Source: Heliopora coerulea
Lineage: Eukaryota > Cnidaria > Anthozoa > Scleralcyonacea > Helioporidae
Reading direction: 5' to 3'
DNA: 64,000 nt
NCBI GenBank assembly: GCA_030142905.1
Contig: JASJOG010000156.1
Location: 186,001-250,000, forward strand
The notes beneath the pieces were generated by a model. It made no database searches, was not told where the DNA came from, and saw nothing but the letters and a program-made list of their open reading frames with translations. Both the position numbers and the translations under genes were made by a program. The first letter of the stretch is position 1; each line of letters starts with the position of its first letter. This document shows positions 1-12,300 of this stretch, one piece after another.

Positions 1-130
1 ATATATATCGATATGTATAGATATGTATAGATGTCTATATCTGTATTGGTAGATAGAAAGCTGGATTACTAGACTGATAGAATGCCAGGTAGGCAGGCCA
101 GGTAGATAGGTAGGTATACGTATACACGTG
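1..130. repeat. degenerate ATAG/GTAG simple repeat
   Basis: The window opens in short-period repeats of the types ATAG, TAGG and GTAT. No gene is visible. Confidence 0.7.
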
Positions 131-2030
131 TTTGTGCGTTCACGTAAAAAAATGCACTTTTGGGGGGAGAAGGGACGAACAGGTTGTGTACCGCTCCTGT
201 GGCAGGAGGTCTACTGGCCGGCTTAAAAAGCCCAAGTGTGCCAGGAGTAGTCCCAGGGAAGTCGATACCTTCACGTGGTTCCCCCTGTTGTTCTCACTAA
301 AATCGGCTACTGCAAAGCGAATTGGTGGCGCTATAACCACCTCCCAGCTATGGGTAAAATGGCAACGGCATGCGTGGTGAAAGTGGCGGATGACGTTACG
401 GGACAGTCGTGCATTTAATTTTACCTCGGTACTGGAAGTGGCGCAGTGATGGCGGCATTTTTAGGCGATTTGATGGTTGGATCTGCCATACCGCAGTACC
501 GGGACCTATCGTTACCATCTTGACTCATCTTGTGGATATTTACTTCTGAATGTGCTGGGAATAGTGCATTGATGGCGGCATTTTGGGTTAGTTCAATGGT
601 TTTTGCCATTACCAGCAGTATCTGACCTGTTGTAGCCGTCTTGACTCATCTTGTGGACACTCACGTTAGCTACCTAAGGACGTGTGCTGTGATTTGCAAT
701 TTGCGCTTATTTGAATTTGCGGTTTTTTTTGTATCGATAAAGCTTATGGTCACGCATATTGTCTACACCTGTGGTACTCCTTTTTTTGGATGCCACCTGT
801 CTTATACTGAAACCTCTTGCTAATCCTTTTAGAACTCGCGTCAGAACCCAATGCCCGAGCAACGCCGAACTCAATAACTGTAATGTATAATTATGGCTGT
901 AAAAAATAATGTATAAAAATGTGTAAATTTTTACTTTTTAAACCTCACGGCTCTCCGGAAGAGCATTTTTTTGGATAATGAGTGAGATGTTCCGTGATTA
1001 AATAAAGTTCGTAGTAGTAGTAGTAGGCTTTTACTCAAATGGAGCCTTATTTGATATTCTTTTATATGCATTTCAATCATTCCCTTTAGCCTCGTCTGAG
1101 CAAAAATTCTTTTGAATTTCTTACACAATAGCGAGGATATGGGGACTAATTTATATGCTCATAAAAGAATATTAAATAAGGTGCCATTTATGGATAAGGT
1201 CCATTCAGTACGGTATTACGTAGTTAGCGTTAGATTGTAACGCTGAAAGACTATTAGACAAAATACTGTGGCGGCGAGTGAGTGATGAACTCCCACCCAT
1301 TGCATCCTAACACCTCTACTGCCTTGCGTGCATTGTCCATCGACGTTCTCTAAACGCCCACTGGAGGGCGCCGCCTCTCCTGTAAGAAAGCCGGGTCTGC
1401 GCCTTTGTGTACTGCATGTGACGTTTAGCCAAATGGTAGTGGGTTGGACTGGCAGGTAGGAACATCCTTTACGTTGGCTTGTAGTAACATTCGTGAAGCC
1501 GGACACGGTGGCGTTGGTGTCGGCTTTTTGTCCTATGGTAAGTCGGTCCATTCACAGCTTTTGTCGGTAAGGCTTCTTCGATTCCACGATGTGAAAAACA
1601 TCTTTCCCGAAGTATGTTCATCGCGCGCCATCCCACGCTATTTTAACATCGGACGCGTGACATCGCGCCGTACGCCGAAGCGCGTGGAAGTTAGCACGAT
1701 ATTGTACGCGTCGTCGTTGCCGCATTGGTGCAACGCGTTCATTATGAATGAGTGTTGCGCTTTCAAGTCGGTTGTCAGATGGTTTGAAGCTTTTAACCTT
1801 CCCCTGTCCCGAGAGGAGGAGGAGTAGTAGTAGTTGTAGTATATTTTTATTTAACCACGCTAACATCGACAGCAAAGCTGGTTTCCACGATGGGCGTGTA
1901 AAACAATACAACAAAATTTGCATTATTTAAGAATAGAAAGAGAAAAATACGAACAGTACTTAGCTATATCACATATGGTGGTTACGTTATTTACCTAGTT
2001 AGAGAGAAAATTTTAGTTTGTATCAACACG
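131..2030. other. unassigned non-satellite sequence left of the satellite
   Basis: No recognisable gene. The longest open frame (1444-1827, plus) has no family resemblance I know and no supported splice structure. Two stretches carry short TAG/GTA trinucleotide runs (about 1013-1026 and 1826-1840), the first just after a TTAAATAAAG-like word. Such tails are common at retroelement 3' ends, but no element could be delimited. The segment 1440-1790 is richer in CpG than its surroundings. I cannot assign a function. Confidence 0.5.
440..670 (+). repeat. two-copy tandem repeat, period 123 bp
   Basis: The word GATGGCGGCATTTT occurs at 448 and again at 571, and the word TTGACTCATCTTGTGGA follows each copy at a similar offset. 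This gives two diverged tandem copies with a 123-bp offset. Confidence 0.65.
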
Positions 2031-3305
2031 AGCAGCAATTTTTCGTTTAAAGCTTGAAAAGGATTTAAAGCTCGAAAGTTTCGGATTAGTCGAAAAATCA
2101 TCAAAAGCAATAGTTAACGTCTTTACCTTTTGGTGAAATTCTTCGACCTTAAAAGTCCACTTTATTTCGCTTTAAAATGATTCGAGTCAGTCCAAAATTA
2201 AATTGTTTCGGCTAAACTTTCCTATTACGAACTTATGTCGAAGGTTTCAGTAGCTTTTTTCAAAACCTTTTTCTTCATCAGGTTTCACTTTTATATAGAA
2301 GGTTCGAAATAACGTTAAAATATGAAAGTTGAGGTCAAAGAATAAAGTTTTGCACTAATTTGAGTTATTCTAGGCTAAATTTAGTTTTTGAGGTCGAAAA
2401 ATTTGACCAAAAAGTAAAGGGGTTAACCCATGGTTTTTGACGATTTTTCGACCAATTTAAAACTTTCGAAACATGCTTAAAATATGACCATTTAGAAGAT
2501 ATGATTTAGTTTGGCGTCGATTCCAGTCGTTTTCGCTTAAAATTCGAAGAGATTTTTGAGGTGGAAAATTTCACCAAAAAGTAAAGGGGTTAACCCATGG
2601 TTTTTCACGATTTTTCGGCCAATTTCAAACTGTAAATAAGGCGAAAATATGAAATTTTGGGCCGAATTAGATAGTTTTCCCCCTCTTTCAGAGAATTTAA
2701 AGTAATATTTGAGAGAATTTTTGTGGTCGAAAAAATTTGACAAAAAAGTAAAGGGGTTAACCCATGGTTTTTCACGATTTTTCCGCCAATTTGAAACTTT
2801 AGAAATTAGGCCAAAATATGGAAGTTTGGACCGAATAAGAGAGTTATGGCCTTATTTGAGGGACTTTACAGAAATATTTGAGAATTTTTGAGGTCGAAAA
2901 ATTTGACCAAAAAGTAAAGGGGTTAACCCATGGTTTTCCACCATTTTTCGTCCAATTTGAAACTTTCGAAATTAGGCCAAAATATCAAAGCTTGGGCCGA
3001 ATAAGATAGTTTTTCCCTTATTTGAGGGAATTTGCAGTAATATTTAAGACTATTTTTGAGGTGGAAAAATTTGACCAAAAAGTAAAGGGAATATAAACGT
3101 TTGGGTCGAATAAGATAGTTTTGCCCTTATTAGATAGACTTTACTCTAATATTTCAGATAATTTTTGAGGTGGAAAAATTTCACAAGAAAGTAAAAGGAT
3201 TAACCCACGGTTTTTGACGATTTTTCGAGCAAATTCAAACTTTCGAAATCACCTTAAAATATGACATTTTGGGCCATATAACTTAGTTTAAAGTATTTAG
3301 TTTTC
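2030..3305. repeat. diverged left edge of the 168-bp satellite, mixed orientation
   Basis: These are satellite monomers that differ from each other far more than those in the core. At about 2080-2165 a decayed monomer lies in the same orientation as the core. From about 2300 to 3290 the monomers read in the opposite orientation, with AAAGGGGTTAACCCATGG on the plus strand. The switch into the core orientation falls at about 3290-3330. Old, heterogeneous monomers at an array edge are expected from turnover of a tandem array by unequal exchange. Confidence 0.85.
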
Positions 3306-6300
3306 CCCGTTAAAAATTGTCTAAAATATTACAGTAAAGTCCATCAAATAAGGCCAAAACTATCTTATTCGGCCCAAACTTTCATATTTTGGCCTAATTT
3401 CTAAAGTTTCAAATTGGTCGAAAAATCGTGAAAAACCATGGGTTAACCCCTTTACTTTTTTGTCAAATTTTTCCACCTCAAAAATTATCTCAAATGTTAC
3501 TGTAAACTCCCTCAAATAAGGCCAAAACTATCTTATCCGGTCCAAACTTCCATAGTTTGGCCTAATTTCGAAAGTTTCAAATTGGTCGAAAAATCGTGAA
3601 AAACCATGGGTTAACCCCTTTACTTTTTGGTCAAATTTTTTCACCTCAAAAATTATCTCAAATATTTCTGTAAAGTCCATCAAATAAGGCGAAAACTATC
3701 TTATTCGGTCCAAACTTCCATAGTTTGGCCTAATTTCTAAAGTTTCAAATTGGTCGAAAAATCGTGAAAAACCATGGGTTAACCCCTTTACTTTTTGGTC
3801 AAATTTTTCCACCTCAAAAATTATCTCAAATATTACTGTAAAGTCCCTCAAATAAGGCCAAAACTCTCTTATTCGGTCCAAACTTTAATATTTTGGCCTA
3901 ATTTCGAAAGTTTCAAATTGGTCGAAAAATCGTGAAAAACCATGGGTTAACCCCTTTACTTTTTGGTCAAATTTTTCCACCTCAAAAATCATCTCAAATA
4001 TTTTTGTAAAGTCCCTCAAATAAGGCCATAACTCTCTTATTCGGTCCAAACTTCCATATTTTGGCCTAATTTCTAAAGTTTCAAATTGGCGGAAAAATCG
4101 TGAAAAACAATGGGTTAACCCCTTTACTTTTTGGTGAAATTTTTCCACCTCAAAAATTATCTCAAATATTACTGTAAAGTCCCTCAAATAAGGCCAAAAC
4201 TCTCTTATTCGGTCCAAACTTTAATATTTTGGCCTAATTTCGAAAGTTTCAAATTGGTCGAAAAATCGTGAAAAACCATGGGTTAACCCCTTTACTTTTT
4301 GGTCAAATTTTTCCACCTCAAAAATCATCTCAAATATTTTTGTAAAGTCCCTCAAATAAGGCCATAACTCTCTTATTCGGTCCAAACTTCCATATTTTGG
4401 CCTAATTTCTAAAGTTTCAAATTGGTCGAAAAATCGTGAAAAACCATGGGTTAACCCCTTTACTTTTTGGTGAAATTTTTCCACCTCAAAAATTATCTCA
4501 AATGTTACTGTAAACTCCCTCAAATGAGGGCAAAACTATCTTATCCGGTCCAAACTTCCATAGTTTGGCCTAATTTCGAAAGTTTCAAATTGGTCGAAAA
4601 ATCGTGAAAAACCATGGGTTAACCCCTTTACTTTTTGGTCAAATTTTTCCACCTCAAAAATTATCTCAAATATTTCTGTAAAGTCCCTCAAATAAGGCGA
4701 AAACTATCTTATTCGGTCCAAACTTCCATAGTTTGGCCTAATTTCTAAAGTTTCAAATTGGTCGAAAAATCGTGAAAAACCATGGGTTAACCCCTTTACT
4801 TTTTGGTCAAATTTTTCCACCTCAAAAATTATCTCAAATATTTGTGTAAAGTCGCTCAAATAAGGCCAAAACTATCTTATTCGCTCCAAACTTCTATAGT
4901 GTGGCCTAATTTCGAAAGTTTCAAATTGGTCGAAAAATCGTGATAAACGATGGGTTAACCCCTTTACTTTTTCGTCAAATTTTTCCACCTCAAAAATTAT
5001 CTCAAATATTTGTGTAAAGTCCCTCAAATAAGGCTAAAACTCTCTTATTCGGTCAAAACTTTAATATTTTGGCCTAATTTCGAAAGTTTCAAATTGGTCG
5101 AAAAATCGTGAAAAACCATGGGTTAACCCCTTTACTTTTTGGTCAAATTTTTCCACCTCAAAAATTATCTCAAATATTACTGTAAAGTCCCTCAAATAAG
5201 GCCAAAACTCTCTTATTCGGTCCAAACTTTAATATTTTGGCCTAATTTCGAAAGTTTCAAATTGGTGGAAAAATCGTGAAAAACCATGGGTTAACCCTTT
5301 TACTTTTAGTCAAATTTTTCCACCTCAAAAATTATCTCAAATATTTTTGTAAAGTCCCTCAAATAAGGCCATAACTCTCTTATTCGGTCCAAACTTCCAT
5401 ATTTTGGCCTAATTTCTAAAGTTTCAAATTGGCGGAAAAATCGTGAAAAACCATGGGTTAACCCCTTTACTTTTTAGTCAAATTTTTCCACCTCAAAAAT
5501 TATCTCAAATATTACTGTAAACTCCCTCAAATTATGGCAAAACTATCTTATTTGGTCCAAACTTTCATATTTTGGCCTAATTTCTAAAGTTTCAAATTGA
5601 TCGAAAAATCGTGAAAAACCATGGATTAACCCCTTTACTTTTTGGTCAAATTTTTCCACCTTAAAAATTATCTCAAATATTACTGTAAAGTCCCTCAAAT
5701 AAGGCCAAAACTCTCTTATTCGGTCCAAACTTTAATATTTTGGCCTAATTTCGAAAGTTTCAAATTGGTGGAAAAATCGTGAAAAACCATGGGTTAACCC
5801 TTTTACTTTTAGTCAAATTTTTCCACCTCAAAAATTATCTCAAATATTTTTGTAAAGTCCCTCAAATAAGGCCATAACTCTCTTATTCGGTCCAAACTTC
5901 CATATTTTGGCCTAATTTCTAAAGTTTCAAATTGGCGGAAAAATCGTGAAAAACCATGGGTTAACCCCTTTACTTTTTAGTCAAATTTTTCCACCTCAAA
6001 AATTATCTCAAATATTGCTGTAAAGTCCTTCAAATCAGGGCGAAACTATCTTATTCGACCCAAACTTTCATATTTTGGCCTAATTTCTAAAGTTTCAAAT
6101 TGGTCGAAAAATCGTGAAAAACCATGGGTTAACCCCTTTACTTTTTTGTCAAATTTTTCCACCTCAAAAATTATCTCAAATGTTACTGTAAACTCCCTCA
6201 AATAAGGCCAAAACTATCTTATCCGGTCCAAACTTCCATAGTTTGGCCTAATTTCGAAAGTTTCAAATTGGTCGAAAAATCGTGAAAAACCATGGGTTAA

Positions 6301-9300
6301 CCCCTTTACTTTTTGGTCAAATTTTTCCACCTCAAAAATTATCTCAAATATTTCTGTAAAGTCCATCAAATAAGGCGAAAACTATCTTATTCGGTCCAAA
6401 CTTCCATAGTTTGGCCTAATTTCTAAAGTTTCAAATTGGTCGAAAAATCGTGAAAAACCATGGGTTAACCCCTTTACTTTTTGGTCAAATTTTTCCACCT
6501 CAAAAATTATCTCAAATATTACTGTAAAGTCCCTCAAATAAGGCCAAAACTCTCTTATTCGGTCCAAACTTTAATATTTTGGCCTAATTTCGAAAGTTTC
6601 AAATTGGTCGAAAAATCGTGAAAAACCATGGGTTAACCCCTTTACTTTTTGGTCAAATTTTTCCACCTCAAAAATCATCTCAAATATTTTTGTAAAGTCC
6701 CTCAAATAAGGCCATAACTCTCTTATTCGGTCCAAACTTCCATATTTTGGCCTAATTTCTAAAGTTTCAAATTGGTCGAAAAATCGTGAAAAACCATGGG
6801 TTAACCCCTTTACTTTTTGGTGAAATTTTTCCACCTCAAAAATTATCTCAAATGTTACTGTAAACTCCCTCAAATGAGGGCAAAACTATCTTATCCGGTC
6901 CAGACTTCCATAGTTTGGCCTAATTTCTAAAGTTTCAAATTGGTCGAAAAATCGTGAAAAACCATGGGTTAACCCCTTTACTTTTTGGTCAAATTTTTCC
7001 ACCTCAAAAATTATCTCAAATATTTCTGTAAAGTCCCTCAAATAAGGCGAAAACTATCTTATTCGGTCCAAACTTCCATAGTTTGGCCTAATTTCTAAAG
7101 TTTCAAATTGGTCGAAAAATCGTGAAAAACCATGGGTTAACCCCTTTACTTTTTGGTCAAATTTTTCCACCTCAAAAATTATCTCAAATATTTGTGTAAA
7201 GTCGCTCAAATAAGGCCAAAACTATCTTATTCGCTCCAAACTTCTATAGTTTGGCCTAATTTCGAAAGTTTCAAATTGGTCGAAAAATCGTGATAAACGA
7301 TGGGTTAACCCCTTTACTTTTTGGTCAAATTTTTCCACCTCAAAAATTATCTCAAATATTTGTGTAAAGTCCCTCAAATGAGGGCAAAACTATCTTATTC
7401 GGTCCAAACTTTAATATTTTGGCCTAATTTCGAAAGTTTCAAATTGGTGGAAAAATCGTGAAAAACCATGGGTTAACCCTTTTACTTTTAGTCAAATTTT
7501 TCCACCTCAAAAATTATCTCAAATATTTTTGTAAAGTCCCTCAAATAAGGCCATAACTCTCTTATTCGGTCCAAACTTCCATATTTTGGCCTAATTTCTA
7601 AAGTTTCAAATTGGCGGAAAAATCGTGAAAAACCATGGGTTAACCCCTTTACTTTTTAGTCAAATTTTTCCACCTCAAAAATTATCTCAAATATTACTGT
7701 AAACTCCCTCAAATTATGGCAAAACTATCTTATTTGGTCCAAACTTTCATATTTTGGCCTAATTTCGAAAGTTTCAAATTGATCGAAAAATCGTGAAAAA
7801 CCATGGATTAACCCCTTTACTTTTTGGTCAAATTTTTCCACCTTAAAAATTATCTCAAATATTACTGTAAAGTCCCTCAAATAAGGCCAAAACTCTCTTA
7901 TTCGGTCCAAACTTTAATATTTTGGCCTAATTTCGAAAGTTTCAAATTGGTGGAAAAATCGTGAAAAACCATGGGTTAACCCCTTTACTTTTTGGTCAAA
8001 TTTTTCCACCTCAAAAATTATCTCAAATATTTTTGTAAAGTCCCTCAAATAAGGCCATAACTCTCTTATTCGGTCCAAACTTCCATATTTTGGCCTAATT
8101 TCTAAAGTTTCAAATTGGCGGAAAAATCGTGAAAAACCATGGGTTAACCCCTTTACTTTTTAGTCAAATTTTTCCACCTCAAAAATTATCTCAAATATTG
8201 CTGTAAAGTCCTTCAAATCAGGGCGAAACTATCTTATTCGACCCAAACTTTCATATTTTGGCCTAATTTCTAAAGTTTCAAATTGGTCGAAAAATCGTGA
8301 AAAACCATGGGTTAACCCCTTTACTTTTTGGTGAAATTTTTCCACCTCAAAAATTATCTCAAATGTTACTGTAAACTCCCTCAAATAAGGCCAAAACTAT
8401 CTTATCCGGTCCAAACTTCCATAGTTTGGCCTAATTTCGAAAGTTTCAAATTGGTCGAAAAATCGTGAAAAACCATGGGTTAACCCCTTTACTTTTTGGT
8501 CAAATTTTTCCACCTCAAAAATTATCTCAAATATTTCTGTAAAGTCCATCAAATAAGGCGAAAACTATCTTATTCGGTCCAAACTTCCATAGTTTGGCCT
8601 AATTTCTAAAGTTTCAAATTGGTCGAAAAATCGTGAAAAACCATGGGTTAACCCCTTTACTTTTTGGTCAAATTTTTCCACCTCAAAAATTATCTCAAAT
8701 ATTACTGTAAAGTCCCTCAAATAAGACCAAAACTCTCTTATTCGGTCCAAACTTTAATATTTTGGCCTAATTTCGAAAGTTTCAAATTGGTGGAAAAATC
8801 GTGAAAAACCATGGGTTAACCCCTTTACTTTTTGGTCAAATTTTTCCACCTCAAAAATCATCTCAAATATTTTTGTAAAGTCCCTCAAATAAGGCCATAA
8901 CTCTCTTATTCGGTCCAAACTTCCATATTTTGGCCTAATTTCTAAAGTTTCAAATTGGTCGAAAAATCGTGAAAAACCATGGGTTAACCCCTTTACTTTT
9001 TGGTGAAATTTTTCCACCTCAAAAATTATCTCAAATGTTACTGTAAACTCCCTCAAATGAGGGCAAAACTATCTTATCCGGTCGAAACTTCCATAGTTTG
9101 GCCTAATTTCGAAAGTTTCAAATTGGTCGAAAAATCGTGAAAAACCATGGGTTAACCCCTTTACTTTTTGGTCAAATTTTTCCACCTCAAAAATTATCTC
9201 AAATATTTCTGTAAAGTCCCTCAAATAAGGCGAAAACTATCTTATTCGGTCCAAACTTCCATAGTTTGGCCTAATTTCTAAAGTTTCAAATTGGTGGAAA

Positions 9301-12300
9301 AATCGTGAAAAACCATGGGTTAACCCCTTTACTTTTTGGTCAAATTTTTCCACCTCAAAAATTATCTCAAATATTTGTGTAAAGTCGCTCAAATAAGGCC
9401 AAAACTATCTTATTCGCTCCAAACTTCTATAGTGTGGCCTAATTTCGAAAGTTTCAAATTGGTCGAAAAATCGTGATAAACGATGGGTTAACCCCTTTAC
9501 TTTTTCGTCAAATTTTTCCACCTCAAAAATTATCTCAAATATTTGTGTAAAGTCCCTCAAACAAGGCTAAAACTCTCTTATTCGGTCCAAACTTTCATAT
9601 TTTGGCCTAATTTCTAAAGTTTCAAATTGGTCGAAAAATCGTGAAAAACCATGGGTTAACCCTTTTACTTTTAGTCAAATTTTTCCACCTCAAAAATTAT
9701 CTCAAATATTACTGAAAACTCCCTCAAATTATGGCAAAACTATCTTATTTGGTCCAAACTTTCATATTTTGGCCTAATTTCGAAAGTTTCAAATTGATCG
9801 AAAAATCGTGAAAAACCATGGATTAACCCCTTTACTTTTTGGTCAAATTTTTCCACCTTAAAAATTATCTCAAATATTACTGTAAAGTCCCTCAAATAAG
9901 GCCAAAACTCTCTTATTCGGTCCAAACTTTAATATTTTGGCCTAATTTCGAAAGTTTCAAATTGGTGGAAAAATCGTGAAAAACCATGGGTTAACCCCTT
10001 TACTTTTTGGTCAAATTTTTCCACCTCAAAAATCATCTCAAATATTTTTGTAAAGTCCCTCAAATAAGGCCATAACTCTCTTATTCGGTCCAAACTTCCA
10101 TATTTTGGCCTAATTTCTAAAGTTTCAAATTGGCGGAAAAATCGTGAAAAACCATGGGTTAACCCCTTTACTTTTTAGTCAAATTTTTCGACCTCAAAAA
10201 TTATCTCAAATATTGCTGTAAAGTCCTTCAAATCAGGGCGAAACTATCTTATTCGACCCAAACTTTCATATTTTGGCCTAATTTCTAAAGTTTCAAATTG
10301 GTCGAAAAATCGTGAAAAACCATGGGTTAACCCCTTTACTTTTTGGTGAAATTTTTCCACCTCAAAAATTATCTCAAATATTACTGTAAAGTCCCTCAAA
10401 TAAGGCCAAAACTCTCTTATTCGGTCCAAACTTTAATATTTTGGCCTAATTTCGAAAGTTTCAAATTGGTGGAAAAATCGTGAAAAACCATGGGTTAACC
10501 CCTTTACTTTTTGGTCAAATTTTTCGCCCTCAAAAATTATCTCAAATATTTTTGTAAAGTCCCTCAAATAAGGCCATAACTCTCTTATTCGGTCCAAACT
10601 TCCATATTTTGGCCTAATTTCTAAAGTTTCAAATTGGCGGAAAAATCGTGAAAAACCATGGGTTAACCCCTTTACTTTTTAGTCAAATTTTTCCACCTCA
10701 AAAATTATCTCAAATATTGCTGTAAAGTCCTTCAAATCAGGGCGAAACTATCTTATTCGACCCAAACTTTCATATTTTGGCCTAATTTCTAAAGTTTCAA
10801 ATTGGTCGAAAAATCGTGAAAAACCATGGGTTAACCCCTTTACTTTTTGGTCAAATTTTTCCACCTCAAAAATTATCTCAAATATTTGTGTAAAGTCGTT
10901 CAAATAAGGCCAAAACTATCTTATTCGCTCCAAACTTCTATAGTTTGGCCTAATTTCGAAAGTTTCAAATTGGTCGAAAAATCGTGATAAACGATGGGTT
11001 AACCCCTTTACTTTTTGGTCAAATTTTTCCACCTCAAAAATTATCTCAAATATTACTGTAAACTCCCTCAAATGAGGGCAAAACTATCTTATTCGGTCCA
11101 AACTTTCATATTTTGGCCTAATTTCGAAAGTTTCAAATTGATCGAAAAATCGTGAAAAACCATGGGTTAACCCCTTTACTTTTTGGTGAAATTTTTCCAC
11201 CTTAAAAATTATCTCAAATATTTGTGTAAAGTCCCTCAAATAAGGCCAAAACTCTCTTATTCGGTCCAAACTTTCATATTTTAGCCTAATTTCTAAAGTT
11301 TCAAATTGGTCGAAAAATCGTGAAAAACCATGGGTTAACCCCTTTACCTTTTGGTCAAATTTTTCCACCTCAAAAATTATCTCAAATATTACTGTAAACT
11401 CCCTCAAATTATGGCAAAACTATCTTATTTGGTCCAAACTTTAATATTTTGGCCTAATTTCGAAAGTTTCAAATTGATCGAAAAATCGTGAAAAACCATG
11501 GATTAACCCCTTTACTTTTTGGTCAAATTTTTCCACCTTAAAAATTATCTCAAATATTACTGTAAAGTCCCTCAAATAAGGCCAAAACTCTCTTATTCGG
11601 TCCAAACTTTAATATTTTGGCCTAATTTCGAAAGTTTCAAATTGGTGGAAAAATCGTGAAAAACCATGGGTTAACCCCTTTACTTTTTGGTCAAATTTTT
11701 CGCCCTCAAAAATTATCTCAAATATTTTTGTAAAGTCCCTCAAATAAGGCCATAACTCTCTTATTCGGTCCAAACTTCCATATTTTGGCCTAATTTCTAA
11801 AGTTTCAAATTGGCGGAAAAATCGTGAAAAACCATGGGTTAACCCCTTTACTTTTTAGTCAAATTTTTCCACCTCAAAAATTATCTCAAATATTGCTGTA
11901 AAGTCCTTCAAATCAGGGCGAAACTATCTTATTCGACCCAAACTTTCATATTTTGGCCTAATTTCTAAAGTTTCAAATTGGTCGAAAAATCGTGAAAAAC
12001 CATGGGTTAACCCCTTTACTTTTTGGTGAAATTTTTCCACCTCAAAAATTATCTCAAATATTACTGTAAAGTCCCTCAAATAAGGCCAAAACTATCTTAT
12101 CCGGTCCAAACTTCCATAGTTTGGCCTAATTTCGAAAGTTTCAAATTGGTCGAAAAATCGTGAAAAACCATGGGTTAACCCCTTTACTTTTTGGTCAAAT
12201 TTTTCCACCTCAAAAATTATCTCAAATATTTCTGTAAAGTCCATCAAATAAGGCGAAAACTATCTTATTCGGTCCAAACTTCCATAGTTTGGCCTAATTT

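Noticed and set aside
1444..1827. 127-aa open frame left of the satellite
   Set aside because: No recognised domain, no splice context, and an overlapping antisense frame of similar size; insufficient to call a gene.
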